Below are positions 37,498-49,247 of a DNA stretch of 64,000 bases, piece after piece. How positions within the stretch are numbered: the stretch's first letter is position 1; each line of letters begins with the position of its first letter. The stretch is taken from NCBI GenBank assembly GCA_018902385.1, contig JABSSW010000005.1, forward strand, positions 868,001 to 932,000. The letters are read 5' to 3'. Under the pieces are notes generated by a model. It was not told the origin of the DNA, did no database searches, and worked only from the letters and a program-made list of their open reading frames with translations. The position numbers and the translations under genes were made by a program. Origin of the DNA: Physcia stellaris (taxonomy: Eukaryota; Ascomycota; Lecanoromycetes; Caliciales; Physciaceae).

Positions 37498-38294
37498 ATG
37501 AAGATATACTACCACGATGGCAAAGATGTATCCCTCTTCAATCGAAACCCCGTCACAATCTCTGCTGACCTTTCTTACCAGGACGACCCCCGCCTCCCTC
37601 ACCAGGATGAGCCCCCCCTCCCTAAGATTCCTGGTGTTCAAACTCAATTCGCAGTCCATTTGATGAAGCTCGAACATGAAAAGCAAAAAGTCGCAGCCCA
37701 GCTCTCACCAGACTACCTCACCACTCTTGGCATCATCCATCACCACTGGTCGCCATTCGACGACATTGTCTCTAACGAGGAAGTGGATAATCTGGCCAAG
37801 GAGCGCAACTACATACATCGCGACACCATCGACATCTCCCGCATGGCTCTCGGCACTTTCTATGATGACAAAATCGCAACCTTCTACGAAGAGCACATGC
37901 ACGAGGACGAAGAGGTCCGCTGGATCAGGAGTGGCAGTGGGTACTTCGATGTCCGCGACGCGCAGGATCGATGGGTAAGGATTAGCCTTGAGGAGGGTGA
38001 TTTGCTGGTTCTGCCGGCGGGATTATATCATCGATTTACGGTCGATATGGATGAGGTAAGTTACTCACCCTGCACTGTGATTTCCCAGATAACCTTTCTT
38101 TTCAAGGCGTTTACGCATATTGTGGGAAAGTATATTTAAACGGCGAACCGAGCTAACTGATGTAGGGTATCATCGCTGAGCGCTTCTTCCAAACGCGGAC
38201 CGGGTGGACTGCGCTTAAGAGGAGTGAGGAGACGGAGAAAAATTCGGTTCGGATTGAGTATTTGAGAAAGAGAGCTAAGGGGTTCTCGGAGTGA
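37498..38294 (+). CDS. ADI1: Acireductone dioxygenase (methionine salvage)
   Basis: A cupin-fold enzyme that oxidises acireductone to 2-keto-4-methylthiobutyrate and formate with Fe2+ in the methionine salvage pathway (cytosol/nucleus). Two exons (37498-38055, 38166-38294) with a 110 nt intron give 228 aa. The metal-binding set is present: H133, H135 and E139 in EEHMHEDEEVR, plus H178 in LPAGLYHRF. GSGYFDVRD precedes the second cupin motif. An HHHW stretch around residues 81-84 is also seen. The C-terminus after the intron (RFFQTRTGWTALKRSEE) follows the family pattern ending in an R-x-x-YL-like stretch. The ATG at 37,498 is preferred over an upstream TTG. No other salvage gene is nearby, as is usual in fungi. 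Confidence 0.93.
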
Positions 38295-39124
38295 AGGCTC
38301 TCGACTAAAGCGTCTGTCTGACACAGGCACTTTTCAAAAGGGAACAATGGCGTAACAAAATCTCCTTTGCAGTATCATTATAAACGCCGGGTTCGACAGT
38401 GATGGATAAACCATAGCCGAAGATAGATACACTGTCCCTTGGGTGACGAGGCATGCTCAGCTACTATCTACAAGGCCTACTACAAGAATGAAGAAATGAT
38501 GACGAGACTGGGCTATTTTGAATATACTGATAAAACATCAAATACAAGAGCCTCGGAGAAGTCGACTGTAGCTGCTCTAGCTCGTAGACACTCAAAGAAT
38601 CGACATCTCATTGGCAAGAGATTGAGAGCCAGAAAGCTGATTTGAGCTCCCGTACAGATCTTTCCGGTCTTTGCTAGGTGCAGTTTTGACAAATGATCCC
38701 AACGGTCGTGAACCGATAGAGTTGCAGGTTAAAGCTAATGTCTGAGTTGCTAGATAGGTGGTCTCTCGAAGAACAAGGAGATCTGGTATATGGCTGACTC
38801 ACAGACTAGAAAGTCACCACAGAGATCCCATTATCCCATAGTCCACGCCTTGTGAGCACGAAACGACCTGCGAAACTCAAGATGTTTATCTCACCAGCGC
38901 GCTCGAGAGACACAGCGCGCCAATAGGTCTAAGACATACTTATCTACAGCGGCTATGGCATATCTCAACCCCGTCGCGTCTGCCTATCAAGCACCAACAC
39001 CAGCGCAAGAACGCCTAAGCACCTACCCGCCCAGCCCGCTCGCAGAATCTCCACCTAAAAGTATAAAACCCATGCCCACCCCCACGTCACACAACCTCAA
39101 CCGACCAACATCCCCCACCGCACC
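38295..39124. other. Intergenic stretch
   Basis: No supported gene. A 68-codon frame at 38,439-38,645 has no recognisable feature. The last 200 bp are strongly C-rich and lead into the next gene. Confidence 0.5.
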
Positions 39125-39735
39125 ATGCCGACCCATACCACCATCATCCACCTCCTCCTCCTCTTTTCCAACCTCTTCTCCCTCCCCCTCACAACAGCCC
39201 TAACATGCAACCCCACCCCCCCCTCAACCCCCCTCCCCCTCTCCGCGGACTGCCTCGAGCTAATCGACGGCCTCATCGCCTCCTCCCGCTTCCCAAGCCA
39301 CTCGATCCCCAAAGCCTGGGGCCGCGACCTGCCCTCCACGGCGCTAACCGAGCACCTGCCCAAACTGTACTGGATCGTGCGCAACCCGGCGCTGTTCGAC
39401 GCGCCCACGACGTGCGGCGTGCATCTCGATGTCGAGGCCACTGAACCCTGGGCTGTGGAGACGTTTGGGTTGCTCGATGTCGGCCAGGCGGCGGAGGCGG
39501 TGGTGGAGAGGTGTTTGTTGAGGAGGGAGTTGGTCGGGTGGGTCGCTGTGGGGGTGGGAAGAGGGTGCAGGTTCGGTTGGTTAGGGTTGATAAGGGGTGG
39601 GTTGGCGGTGGTGGTGGGAGAGGGGGGTTTGAGGGGGTGGAGAGGGTGGGCGTTGGGATTGGGAGGGGGAGGGTGCTGATGGGTTCAGGGTTAAATGTTA
39701 CGGGGATACGGAGGAGCGCGTCGTGGATATCTTGA
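39125..39735 (+). CDS. Small secreted cysteine-containing protein; probable frameshift in the 3' part
   Basis: A signal peptide is clear: a hydrophobic run at residues 8-24 with a cleavage-like site near TALT. The mature part has four cysteines (C28, C43, C97, C130) and the stretch CLELIDGLIASSRFP, typical of fungal small secreted proteins of unknown role. The frame from the ATG at 39,125 stays open to 39,679 (184 aa), but after about residue 137 it becomes Gly/Trp-rich and unlike protein. A second frame at 39,511-39,735 looks more natural there (GGGKRVQVRLVRVDKG, then GLNVTGIRRSASWIS). A shift between frames near 39,535 would explain both. It could be a sequencing slip in a G-rich run, an unseen intron or a decaying gene. 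The locus is unusually GC-rich. Confidence 0.55.
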
Positions 39736-41183
39736 TTAGGGGGTACTTTGCGTTGTCGGCTCGTGAGTAGTGCTTGGGTGGCCTGGTTCGAGGTATTGAC
39801 GCATGGCAGGTTGGGTGAATCGTGCTCAAATCTTCTCTTCTGGTTCTGGATCGGAGCTGGACTCGATATATTATACCGAGCAATTTTCAAACGTACCAGT
39901 TCCCTCTGTCGAGTACAGGATACCCAGTCCTCAAATCTTCAATCATCTTCAGGGCTTGTCATCTTCACCGCCCGCTCCTACTCATGTAGCGCGTTAGGCT
40001 ACTCGAGCCAGCTTCAATATCAGAAACACAAAAAGCCATCCTAAACCATAACCAAACCAGAAACGGCACCAATAAAATATAAATCCAGCAAAGCCTCTCC
40101 CCTTAACAAAACACCCCCTCCCCAACCTACAACCCCCAAAGCATACCCACCGCCCCAACAACCCCAACACCAACCCACATCTCCATCCTCCCCGTCACCA
40201 TAGGGTAAGGGTGGCGAGGACTGATAGGAGGATGGCAATGGGTTTGTGATCATGCATAGCTTAGACTGAGGAAGGGGATAGTAGTTTAGGTAGAGGTATG
40301 TCCTTTGCAACTTTCTTGACTGCGGAAAGTGAAGGCGTTGCTTGGATGTCCGATGGCCTGATTCCATAAGCTTGAATTTCGTCATCTCTTAGCCGTTGGA
40401 GGCTTAAACAACATCGCGTTTCTAATGCCCGTTCTTTGTCATCGCTGCCTTCAAGATCAGCCAGTGGAGAGCTTATGACATGGATGGTGCGCTGGATTGT
40501 TTGCTTCACCAATTGCGCTGTGCAACGACAAATTTCTTCGCCTCATTTCTCGGTGGTTCCGAAACTACGACAGCTCTTTCAATCGTCGTTAGAGATGAAT
40601 TTTGCTGATTCGGACTCGGGAAACCCCTTAGACTCTACAGGAGCTTGGCAACCCTATTTACTCTTTCACCTATCTGTGCTTTATCTCTCTGGTATAGATG
40701 CGGGTTCTTCATTGTCTTCAGAAACGATCTGTCTACTGTTGAGAGTCATTGTGGCACGCACAAGGTTTGTTAGAGTGACCGTAGTGAGGATACAAAAAGG
40801 TCGGAATTTGGGGAAAAATCAAGCCTCGTATCGTCGTTTCGAAGGTTAAGCAATAACACGATGACGGAAGAGTTCTAAAGAAAGTCAGAAGCTCGAGATC
40901 TACTTATACAAGTCTGACTCACAATGATATCACCATCGAGGTTCGTCATCCTCGTGAAACTGCATCCGACCTGTCAAAGTGCTGGTCTATCAGAATGAGG
41001 ACTTCATGAAGGGTATCAATGATATTAGGTAGTCCCAAGTATGGTAAAGATCTCTGTTCCAATTCTTTGTGCTTCTAAGGTCTAATGCCCCTGCTCGGAC
41101 GCGTCTGATTAGCTTATCAATTGTCGTCAGTGGGTTTGTATAATAGTAGAGAGCACTATACTCGAGTCAGTCCACGTCTACAC
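39736..41183. other. Gene-poor stretch with competing open frames at 40,261-40,850
   Basis: A + strand frame (40,436-40,849, 137 codons) and a minus-strand frame (40,261-40,512, 83 codons, no ATG at its start) overlap. The minus-strand one has the more gene-like composition (SLQRLRDDEIQAYGIRPSD) and could be a terminal exon, but I could not extend it. The stretch 40,041-40,200 is C-rich on the + strand. Confidence 0.3.
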
Positions 41184-42345
41184 TCATGCAGCATCTCGGC
41201 TCTCTGGCTCGTCCCTATACGAAGCCTCCGGGGCTTCCCCACTCGGCCCAGCTTCGCTCTCGGCCTCGTTCTCAGCCTCTCCCAGAAGCGCTTCCTCTTC
41301 TTCTCCACCCGCATGATCCTTCCCCTTTCCTTTCCCATGCCCCTGCTCACAATCATGACACGCAGCTCGTTTGGGCCTCACGTTCCTTACGCCCTGCGCG
41401 TAAGCCTGAATTGCTAGGATCGCATTAAGGAGACTGGACAATAGATTAGCACATTTCTTTATACCACCTTCCCCTAGTTTCCCTCCGCAAACCCCGCGCT
41501 ACTACCGAACCGCTAAATAGAAAACAAGCGAGGGGAAGAGGTAGAAAAAGGACTCACCAGCAAACGATCCAAGCGCCAGAATCATACGCCACCATCATCG
41601 CATCCATCACCCCGATCGGAGAGTAACTGTACCTCGTCGATTCATCAACAGCGAGAATCTCCAATACGGTCATAGTCAAGAAGCCACCAAATCCTACGGT
41701 CTCAACCACCGCGATGAGCCAATTAGGGATCTGTCGGCCATGGAAAAGACGCACGGCCTCTAGATTCAGTAACTGCCAGAGCAAGCCCCCGATCAACTGT
41801 ACGATTTGATTCTCTTAGCATAAGTACTCGAGCGGTGCGCATTGGGGGCAGAAGAGGATTCGAATGTGGGAGAGGCGTACGAATACAAAAGCCCCACTCG
41901 CAACATCATTCACCCGATACGACCAGATGTTGTTCACGGCTATGCTGTTAAGCACCAGGCCAATGACGCATGCGATGAAATACAGTAGGCGAAGATTGTA
42001 TTGCGGGTGCTGGCGCGCGGTCTGTACCCAGCTTTTGAAGCCTTTCTTTGGCTCAGCACCATCTTGACCGTTGATTTGGGACGAGGGAGGTGGGGGGCGA
42101 GAGGGTTGGGCTGATTGTGACGAGGAGGTGGAGGGGGAAATGAGAGGCTTAGATCGATGTTGAAGCGGAAGGACATGTTGGTCCTGTGGTCGGTAAGGCG
42201 GCCGGGTCGGTCGATGTTTGACTGGGGGAACTGAAGGGAAGAACTTTTTTGAAGCGATTGGAAGAGTAAGCTGGAGTGGGAGATGAAGATGGAAATGGAG
42301 ATGGTTTTGTTGCGGTAGGACGATGGTTGAGGCGCAGCCTAACAC
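41184..42345 (-). CDS. Four-TM membrane protein, MARVEL-like layout; 5' end unresolved
   Basis: Three minus-strand exons are well supported. One ends at 41,881 (upstream limit at or before 42,345), then 41796-41558 and 41433-41184. Introns are 84 nt and 124 nt with phases that match. Hydrophobic segments are LLYFIACVIGLVLNSIAV, a second around the first junction (LIGGLLWQLLNLE), WLIAVVETVGFGGFLTMTV, and one across the second junction (SGAWIVCCLLNAILAIQAYA). The N-terminal part is Pro/Ser-rich. The C-terminal tail is acidic and Glu-rich (KDHAGGEEEEALLGEAENEAESE with flanking residues). The layout, with cytosolic ends and four helices, is typical of fungal MARVEL-type proteins, but family membership is not proven. 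No in-frame ATG lies upstream of the first helix, so another 5' exon probably exists beyond 42,345. Confidence 0.7.
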
Positions 42346-42777
42346 CTAATCCTGCCGCTCCTAGTCTGGACTCAGGCAGCACTCTTTTGAGCCGCAGCAG
42401 ACTTAGTATCAACGTGAAACAAGTCCATCGAGGTAGGTTCTATGTGGAGATGAAATCTGCCATTTTTGCATTGACTGTATTCTCGGTTGATATGCTAAGT
42501 GAGACCCAATTGGCCATGAATCTGGCGCAGCCTATATCTCTAAAATCAGATCCGTGGATGGTAGAACGTCAACGGAAAAGCTCCATGTCCAACCAGGAGA
42601 CACTGGCAGCACCAATGGGTTGCCGGAGCTGCAACCTCTTGATGGAGAGGATGACACGTATGCCTTGGGAAAGAGAACTTTGAACGTTGTATATCTACCT
42701 GCGCTTACGTGAGGTTTATAACTGACATTAACGGGCCTCTATAAATTATTACATCTCTAACCTTTATGTGACCCATA

Positions 42778-44473
42778 TCACTCCTCCTTCGATTCAGCCT
42801 CCTTCTTTTTCTGTCGCTGCATCTGCCACCGCAGGAAGTAGCAACAAGGGACGAAAACAATCGAGTTGATCGCACACCAAGCAAAGAGTACACCAAAATT
42901 CAAACCGATGCGAGAATGTGTGTTGAAGATGATGGTCCTGCTTGCTTCCACGACTACAAGTCCACATTAGCTACCGGCCGAGAGATGCGCATGATCCTCA
43001 TTGTGGCGAACTCACTATTATGCAATGGCCACGCATATCCCCAGTAGTAGAACCTTGGCTCCAACGCAATCTCGTAGAAAGAGGTGGACACGTTCGAAAT
43101 TACCCAGAAGATCAGCCACATGGCTGTCCAAGGCTGCCCGACGATCATCGAAACATTTTCAGAAGCCATTCCCAGAGCAATCATGCCGACATAATTTACC
43201 ATCCAGTACACCACAAAGGATGCTTTTCCGTATTCATTCGCGTTATTGGCCACCTCTGTTGCCGGAGCTGGCGGATTGGAGAACGGTATTTGGAAGGCGA
43301 GAGATAGCAGGGAGTAGGACAATGAGATGAACAAGTATGCGACCATCGTGGCACACCATCGCCAGGCTATCTCTTGCCAGTAGATCAGCGGGGGGTGTCC
43401 TTCGGGTTTGACAAATTTCATGTGTATGGGAAGGTAAAAGGGATAGGAGAAGAAGGAGATAATGATGAGATCTGAAGGGATGCGTTAGCGACTCATCGAG
43501 CAAACAAGGTAACATACTTACAGATCAATCCAATTGTCACGGCTGGTGTTGCTGTCGCGGGTGTGAAAGGCCGTAAGTTAAAGATGGAAAATCCAATAGC
43601 CGGACTAAGCGCCTGGGGAACTTTTTGTATATTTGCCAAAACCGTGGGATCCGAGGCATTCTGAAGCACCATTTGGGCCCACATCTCACCGAACATGCTC
43701 GTGATGGTGGTTTGAAAAGCGTTCAATGTGGGCACGATGTAGTTGTTGAGCGTCGTCTCGTCTCTTGCTTGAACATAGATAACCTGCGCGGCGCCCAGCG
43801 GGTCGTATGTGCTATTCCCAGTCGCGATTGCTGCACGCAAGAGAGCGGTCGCATTCGAATTGATGATGATAGCAGCCCAAGCGTCCTGATTATACACAGC
43901 CTGGCGTACCTGCATAGGATCATTATTGAACATAGACGGCGGTCTGACTTCGTAACCCAGGTGAGGAGGTGGATCGGTAAGCTTGATATGGTTGCTTGGT
44001 TCAGCCAGCATGTTCTGAGCATCCAGTTGCTTGATCACCATAGGTCCAAGAAGAGGCGGTCCACTCGTGTCGTACGGGGCCATGCCGTCGAAGTCGACGA
44101 TGTAGACTCCCAGGGCATTGTAATTGTGATATACGCGATGCAGGTCGGCCCAGTCTAGGAGAGTCAGCAGAAACACGGCAATAGGTAGAGATACTGAGCT
44201 TACACAGCGAAAGGACTGCTAGTATGAAGACGGAGAGAATCAAGGCTGGGATTTCATGGTCAGCTTCACCGTATCGTCAAAGATGGTCCATGTGTTCATG
44301 AGCTTACTAGTCCTCGCCCACATGAGAAAGACTTGCTTTCGTACCTTGTTCAAGGCAGGGTGGAAGAAGCCGACGGGTTTCGGCGGGCCCTGCTGTTCGT
44401 CCTCGCCCTTCTCGAGTTTGGACTCATCTGCAGGCGACTCCTCGGAAGATGTTCGCTCATGGGTTGAGGCCAT
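42778..44473 (-). CDS. SNG1-like membrane protein (DUF3533 family)
   Basis: Belongs to the fungal family of the yeast nitrosoguanidine-resistance protein SNG1, linked to drug tolerance and plasma-membrane lipid asymmetry. Five exons on the minus strand (44473-44308, 44245-44204, 44154-43522, 43471-43016, 42953-42778) with introns of 49-62 nt give 490 aa with exact phase agreement. A cytosolic, Glu/Lys-rich N-terminus of about 50 residues is followed by one TM helix (VFILAVLSLYW). A large outside domain of about 200 residues follows, with NYNALGVYIVDFDG, GYEVRPPSMFNNDP, DAWAAIIINSNATALL and LSPAIGFSIFNLRPFTP. Then come about five TM helices with IHMKFVKPEGHPPL, NVSTSFY and LEPRFYYWGYAWPLH. It ends in a basic/acidic tail. 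Intact, with no anomalies. Head-to-head with the secreted-protein gene at 45,291. Confidence 0.93.
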
Positions 44474-45290
44474 GTCGCAGTGGGATTAAGGTACAGAGGT
44501 GATGCAATAGTTTCTGGAGGCGAAAAGGATGGGGAGGGAGAGAGAGAGAGAGAAGTGGAGTCCCGAGTAATAGAACTCCAAAGAGGAGAGAGGAGAAGAG
44601 AGGCGGCCATGATGGCAGAGGAGAGTAAAGTAAAAGTAATCGGGATGCAATCTTCCGTGCATCTTGCTGATGTCACTTCAACGTCCGACCATCGCGCTAC
44701 TCATCCGATTCCGGCTCGCAGAGCCGCATCCGAGATTATTCCCGTCCGGGTTTATCGTGATTCGTGAGCCAAGACCGGAAGTCATCGGGTGCCTCACCCA
44801 GTTCTAGGCCATCTCGGAGCAGGCAACTTCTAGGGACAATGCAAGAGTGCCACCTTGAAAGACTTAAACCACTCCAAAACGACACCTTAATCAACCTGAT
44901 CATACTTCAATGGCTTCATGCTCCGTATATGAGATTAATTTGCCTAGGTCGCGTTTGTGTTGCATAAAGGGGCGGCCTGGAGAATGAAAAGAGATGGAAT
45001 CATGGAAGGATGCATCGATGGCTTTGGATGTATTATTAGGGCAGTATTTGATAATAGCGTTCACCTTCTCTCGGCAATGCTGAAACAAAACATCCCTGGG
45101 ATCTTTTAAACTCTCTATGGATAATAATGCGGCTTGTAACATCTGGAAAAGGTACCGCCCGCGTATCGCATGCCTACGAAGCGCCTACTTTCCCGGTGCG
45201 GCTCAAAGGAGCTTAAATGCAATCTGCATCCCATAAGGTAAGCCACCCTCAAGATCTCTGCCATCACCCTGTATCATCAAGCGATCCAAG
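44474..45290. other. Divergent intergenic region
   Basis: Shared upstream region of two divergent genes. Contains a GA-rich tract (44,530-44,605). A minus-strand 80-codon frame at 44,900-45,142 starts with ATG (MLQAALLSIESLKDPRDVLF) and could be a small gene, but nothing else supports it. Confidence 0.4.
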
Positions 45291-46515
45291 ATGCGCCTAT
45301 CAGTTACCTTCTTCACCATCTCCTCGATTTTCGTCACAGTACTGTCTTCGGTGTTACAGTCGAACCCTTCACTGAATCGGGCAAGCTCCCTCTCGAATCT
45401 GACACTTCCCGCAAACCTCTCGACAGTCGCTGTGTTGAATGAGACAACAATACACTGTAATGGCGACATCTATCGCCGCCATCTCTTTGAAAGCAGTTGC
45501 ATGAATGCGCTGATGACGATCCCGACGGATAGACAGCCTGCATCCTTTGGCACGAGAGGGATGGGGCAGTTTTATATCGATTTGCCGTTTCGTTGGATTA
45601 GTGGTATGTTTCTTGATGCCTCCTTATATCTTTCCTCTTCCGCGGACAAGATTAGGGGGCAATATTGCAATAGTGGTTGAACCATACATAGATGACGGCC
45701 GCTGCGTCTTCGATATCTACACGAGGGGCGACACCGTAGTCGACATAGCCAGCATGAACGACTTCCACGACGCAGCCGAGGACTTGGTGCGCGAATGCGT
45801 AACTGGTCGTGGGGACTTTAAGAAGGGCGGGATAGCGACTGGAATAGGTAAGCTATGCAATCCCTCTGGAGTCTCCATATCTCCCCAGCAAGACAGTATA
45901 GCCTTAAAATGATGTTGAAATCCGATGTTTAACTCAGGTCGCCAGGGCCGGCTTGGCCTCATAATGACTTCCTACAATCCCTCGGTGCGCTGCTTCGAAC
46001 CTCCAGGCGGGCGCGAAGGGCCAGAAGACTGCCACGACATCCTATCTTTTATGCCTGCGACGAAGGGTTACCAGCGGTTCGGAGAGGGTGACTCGGCTAT
46101 ACGTCTACCGCTCGAGCTCCACAACGGTGAGTGAATGATTCATCATCTTGACTCCTGCCCAAATCCTTGATGATTTGATCGCAGGCCTGAACCATTTTCT
46201 GTAAATTTGACGGGCTGACGGTTCTTGATATAGATGACTGGAGCTGCGTCGCGAAGGTCGATATCAGAGGCGCACCGGCTGTTGAAAGCTGGTACCATAT
46301 CTGGGAGGAGCTGGTTGCTGTTGAAGGAATGTGTACGAGCTTCGGGCGTGATGGAACGGCGTATGCGCTTGGTAAGTTGAATCAAGGTTCTTTGGCCTTT
46401 CGATACCGAGGATAGCACATGTAGAGAGCAAGTAGCTAACGATATTCTAGGATCGAGACGTAATATCCTTGTAGATGTGACACGGGGAGCGCCTAGGAAT
46501 GTAGCTACGTCGTAA
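45291..46515 (+). CDS. Secreted protein of unknown function, 292 aa
   Basis: Five exons (45291-45603, 45674-45847, 45938-46126, 46234-46371, 46451-46515) with introns of 70-107 nt. All junctions are phase 1 and consistent. The ATG at 45,291 opens a signal peptide (LSVTFFTISSIFVTVLSS). Three potential N-glycosylation sites follow (N36-L-T, N42-L-S, N50-E-T). About eight cysteines are spread over the mature chain, including CNGD, ESSCMN, CFEPPGG, EDCHDI, DDWSCV and GMCTSFG. No catalytic motif was recognised. The identical phase of all four introns and even cysteine spacing suggest a stable extracellular fold. It is a candidate wall-associated or host-interaction protein, by location and secretion only. 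Confidence 0.8.
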
Positions 46516-47255
46516 TCATTCTTGATAAACTATCTAAGCTGTGCACCAAAAGGCATAGGCTGACCAAATGCTCCCGTACCTAGTCGGCTCTCGCCTGATG
46601 TGCTAGAAGCCAACTAATTCTTCTGTTTTATTGTGAAATTTGAGCTACCGAACTGATCTGTATGCTGTGACGCGCGGTAGGTAATGTGAGAGGCACCAAT
46701 TCTCCCACTTTGGAGCTTTTTGCGTACCAATCTGTCAGCGTAGGCTTTGCATCTTGAAAGGATGTCTATTGAGTCCAGACACTCATCGCTAATTCACTGC
46801 GCGTTAAGGCAGAAGTATCGTAAGATGCACTACAACAGCACATCCAGGGAACGTTGGCATCAGCTTGCCCTTGTGACTTTTCGAAAGCAAGTCCAGACTC
46901 CCATCTCTTCAATGTTGCCTCAGACAGCATTTGTCGTGTCACTGTTTTCTTTTCGGGCAACCCATTCGAGCCATATCGCTGTGGAGAATTCACGCAACTC
47001 CGACACTAGTACCGGGGACAATATGTACGCGTAGACTTCTAGCAGCCACACTTACTGGAGCCCGTGTCCGCGTAGGCAAGACCTGGGCCTTATTTCATTA
47101 AGTAATATTTTGCTTTTCCACCTTTCGAACCATAACAATCGTATAAGTAGGTAGACTGTCTCCTCTTCCATTTGAATTTGTTTCTCGTTATAAGGCCTGC
47201 CGGAATCGATGAAACAAACTGCCTTCTAAGTATTGTAAACTGTTGAGACCCAATC
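46516..47255. other. Intergenic stretch
   Basis: Only short frames; nothing recognised. Confidence 0.5.
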
Positions 47256-48562
47256 ATGCATTTCAGCATCGTCCTTGTCGCGGCAGCTTCTGCTATCAGC
47301 GGCGTTCATACTTCCCCAGGGCAAGAGCTCAATGGCCGTAATCTTAGCTCAGCAGAGTGTTCTAAGGTGACGAAAATTGTCGATGTCCTGAAGTTGAACA
47401 AGGCAACCCCTTTCTGTTCGTCTTTCCTTTCTATAAAGCCTGCAACGGCTACGTCTGTTATCAAAGTCACCTCCACGGTGTACGTACTCGAAGACCGACT
47501 TGCTGTGAGCTGATCTTAATGACCAGTAGGATGAAGACGAGTATCTCCACGATCACTTCTGGCACTGCGTCGTAAGTATCCATCAAACATCATTCGTTGG
47601 CCGGCCACAGCGGACTCTATGTCCAAAACATTAGGCTGTATCTGTTAGCCGCTAACCTATGATGGGATGGCAAGCGCAAGCCAAAGCTGACTAGATGAAG
47701 GACTTCTGTCATTTTCAAGCCTGGTAATCCCTCTCCAAAAGTCCGCAGAGCAGCTGTGCCCGCCCAATCAAACGAAGAAGTTGCGAACATAGCTCCCGCA
47801 GCTGTGGAGAGACGTGACGAGGGTCTTAGTGTCCCAGCCTATATCACGGCCTATGAGGCAGCGGCCATATCCAGCGCATGCTCCTGCTTGAGCATCCCAA
47901 CGCCGACCACTACAGTAAGTATGCCGAAGGCTTTTGTCTCTTTCTTTCTTGGGTTCGTTACTATATCTAGTACTGGGCGACGTTGAGCGTGAGCAGTGCA
48001 TCACGATTTCCTAAAATTTTAGTCTTACTCAAGAACGGAAAATGCTGACGTGAGAAATAATGGCAGGCGATCACTTCAAGCATAAAAACTACAACCAGCA
48101 CGGTCGTCACATCCAAGACGGTCAAGCCGCCCGTAATTACCTCGACAGAATACCGTGAGTTACTTGTCATTGAACGAGCTCTTCCCGTCTAACTCTCTGT
48201 TAGCTTGTGCAACTCCCATCCCCTCTGTAATTCCAACCATACCTTATGGCATGGCGAACCAGGCTGGTGTGATCGAATCGAGCAACAGCCTTTATGGATC
48301 GGGGACCTCGGGCACATCTCTTGAAGGCTGCTGCAATCTCTGTTACTTCAGTGTTCTCAACTGCATTCAAGCCTACTATTTCTTCTATGAAGGTTGCGTT
48401 GTCCAACAAGGCACAAATGTGACTGGCACTAGTGAAGGCATCGGCAGCATTTGCCCCAATGGGAAGATTAGTGGGCTAACATATAACCCTGACACCGCGC
48501 CTCCTTTCAGGAGCACTGGGACCATTGCAGGTCCTTGTGGGCAGACTTACAACAACTTATAA
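47256..48562 (+). CDS. Secreted Ser/Thr-rich protein with cysteine-containing C-terminal domain, 308 aa
   Basis: Five exons (47256-47479, 47530-47571, 47701-47914, 48067-48154, 48204-48562). Introns are 50, 129, 152 and 49 nt; the second uses an AAG acceptor. A signal peptide (FSIVLVAAASAISGVHTS) is followed by a CSKVTKIVDVLK stretch and a Ser/Thr/Val-rich linker (VIKVTSTV, KTSISTITSGTA). A basic VRR processing-like site and a CSCLSIP motif come next. A second Thr-rich linker (KTTTSTVVTSKTV) leads to a C-terminal domain of about 115 residues with GCCNLCYFSVLNCIQAYYF and further cysteines (GCVVQQG, SICPNG, GPCGQTY). Such layouts are common in Dothideomycete and Eurotiomycete secreted proteins of unknown function. 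All junction phases agree. Confidence 0.8.
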
Positions 48563-49247
48563 ACGTCTTATCACAACGATGAACAGGAAAAGACAGTACG
48601 TCATGCTCCAAATCATACTTTTGATGCAACGACTATTACAGCAACGCGGGAATGATCGACTTTCTTTCACAGTTTGCTCCTCGTAAGCTAGGGATATTTC
48701 CCTAAGAGAATCGATTACAAACTACTCTTACCAAACATGAGCAGCGGCCCATGCTCGACACCTTGGAGGTTTCACAGGTCTCCAAGGCCGGTGATACGTG
48801 ATCAAGAAGAAGACATATCTTCGCGACAACGAAATACCAACTTGTAGAGATGCTGGCATCGTACTCACAATGAGCACGGACTCGCAGACTCGATACATGA
48901 AATCTTCACGCTTCTAGAGAGTATTGTGTGATGAATCTTTGTCAGTCACTGATATGACAGTGAAACTTGACCTGTTCTCTTTGTCTCCCCCCTCCCAAAG
49001 GCTTCCCAACCTCTTGTTCTCCCCTCAACACAATGTCTTTGTCTCCTTAGTTGCTTTGTCGCTTGTTTCGGTTTCCTTAAGTATTTCGCTACACTTCGTG
49101 GGTCGCAGGACGACTCGCTCTCTACGCTTTGCTCCACCAACTTGCATCTATCAATCCAAGTCTCGATCAAGGTCAAGACCACCACAATCCCGCAACTTGC
49201 CACACAGCGCAATTAAAGGGACCGTATTCACAACACTTCGCAGCGCG
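48563..49247. other. Upstream region of a cell-surface protein gene
   Basis: The frame of the next gene stays open upstream to 48,924, but the extra 108 residues are Ser/Arg-rich and contain no signal peptide. I therefore read this part as leader, with C/T-rich tracts near 48,985-49,060 as in many fungal promoters. Confidence 0.5.

Noticed and set aside
40436-40849. A 137-codon + strand frame as a gene
   Set aside because: No signal peptide, motif or splice partner. The opposite strand is at least as gene-like, so neither was promoted.
43625-44158. A + strand frame of 177 codons opposite the SNG1-like gene
   Set aside because: It is antisense to a well-supported exon (44,154-43,522), has no recognisable feature, and is a by-product of that exon's codon usage.
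48924-49247. N-terminal extension of the cell-surface protein at 49,248
   Set aside because: The extra 108 residues are Ser/Arg-rich low complexity, and the signal peptide begins only at the ATG at 49,248.
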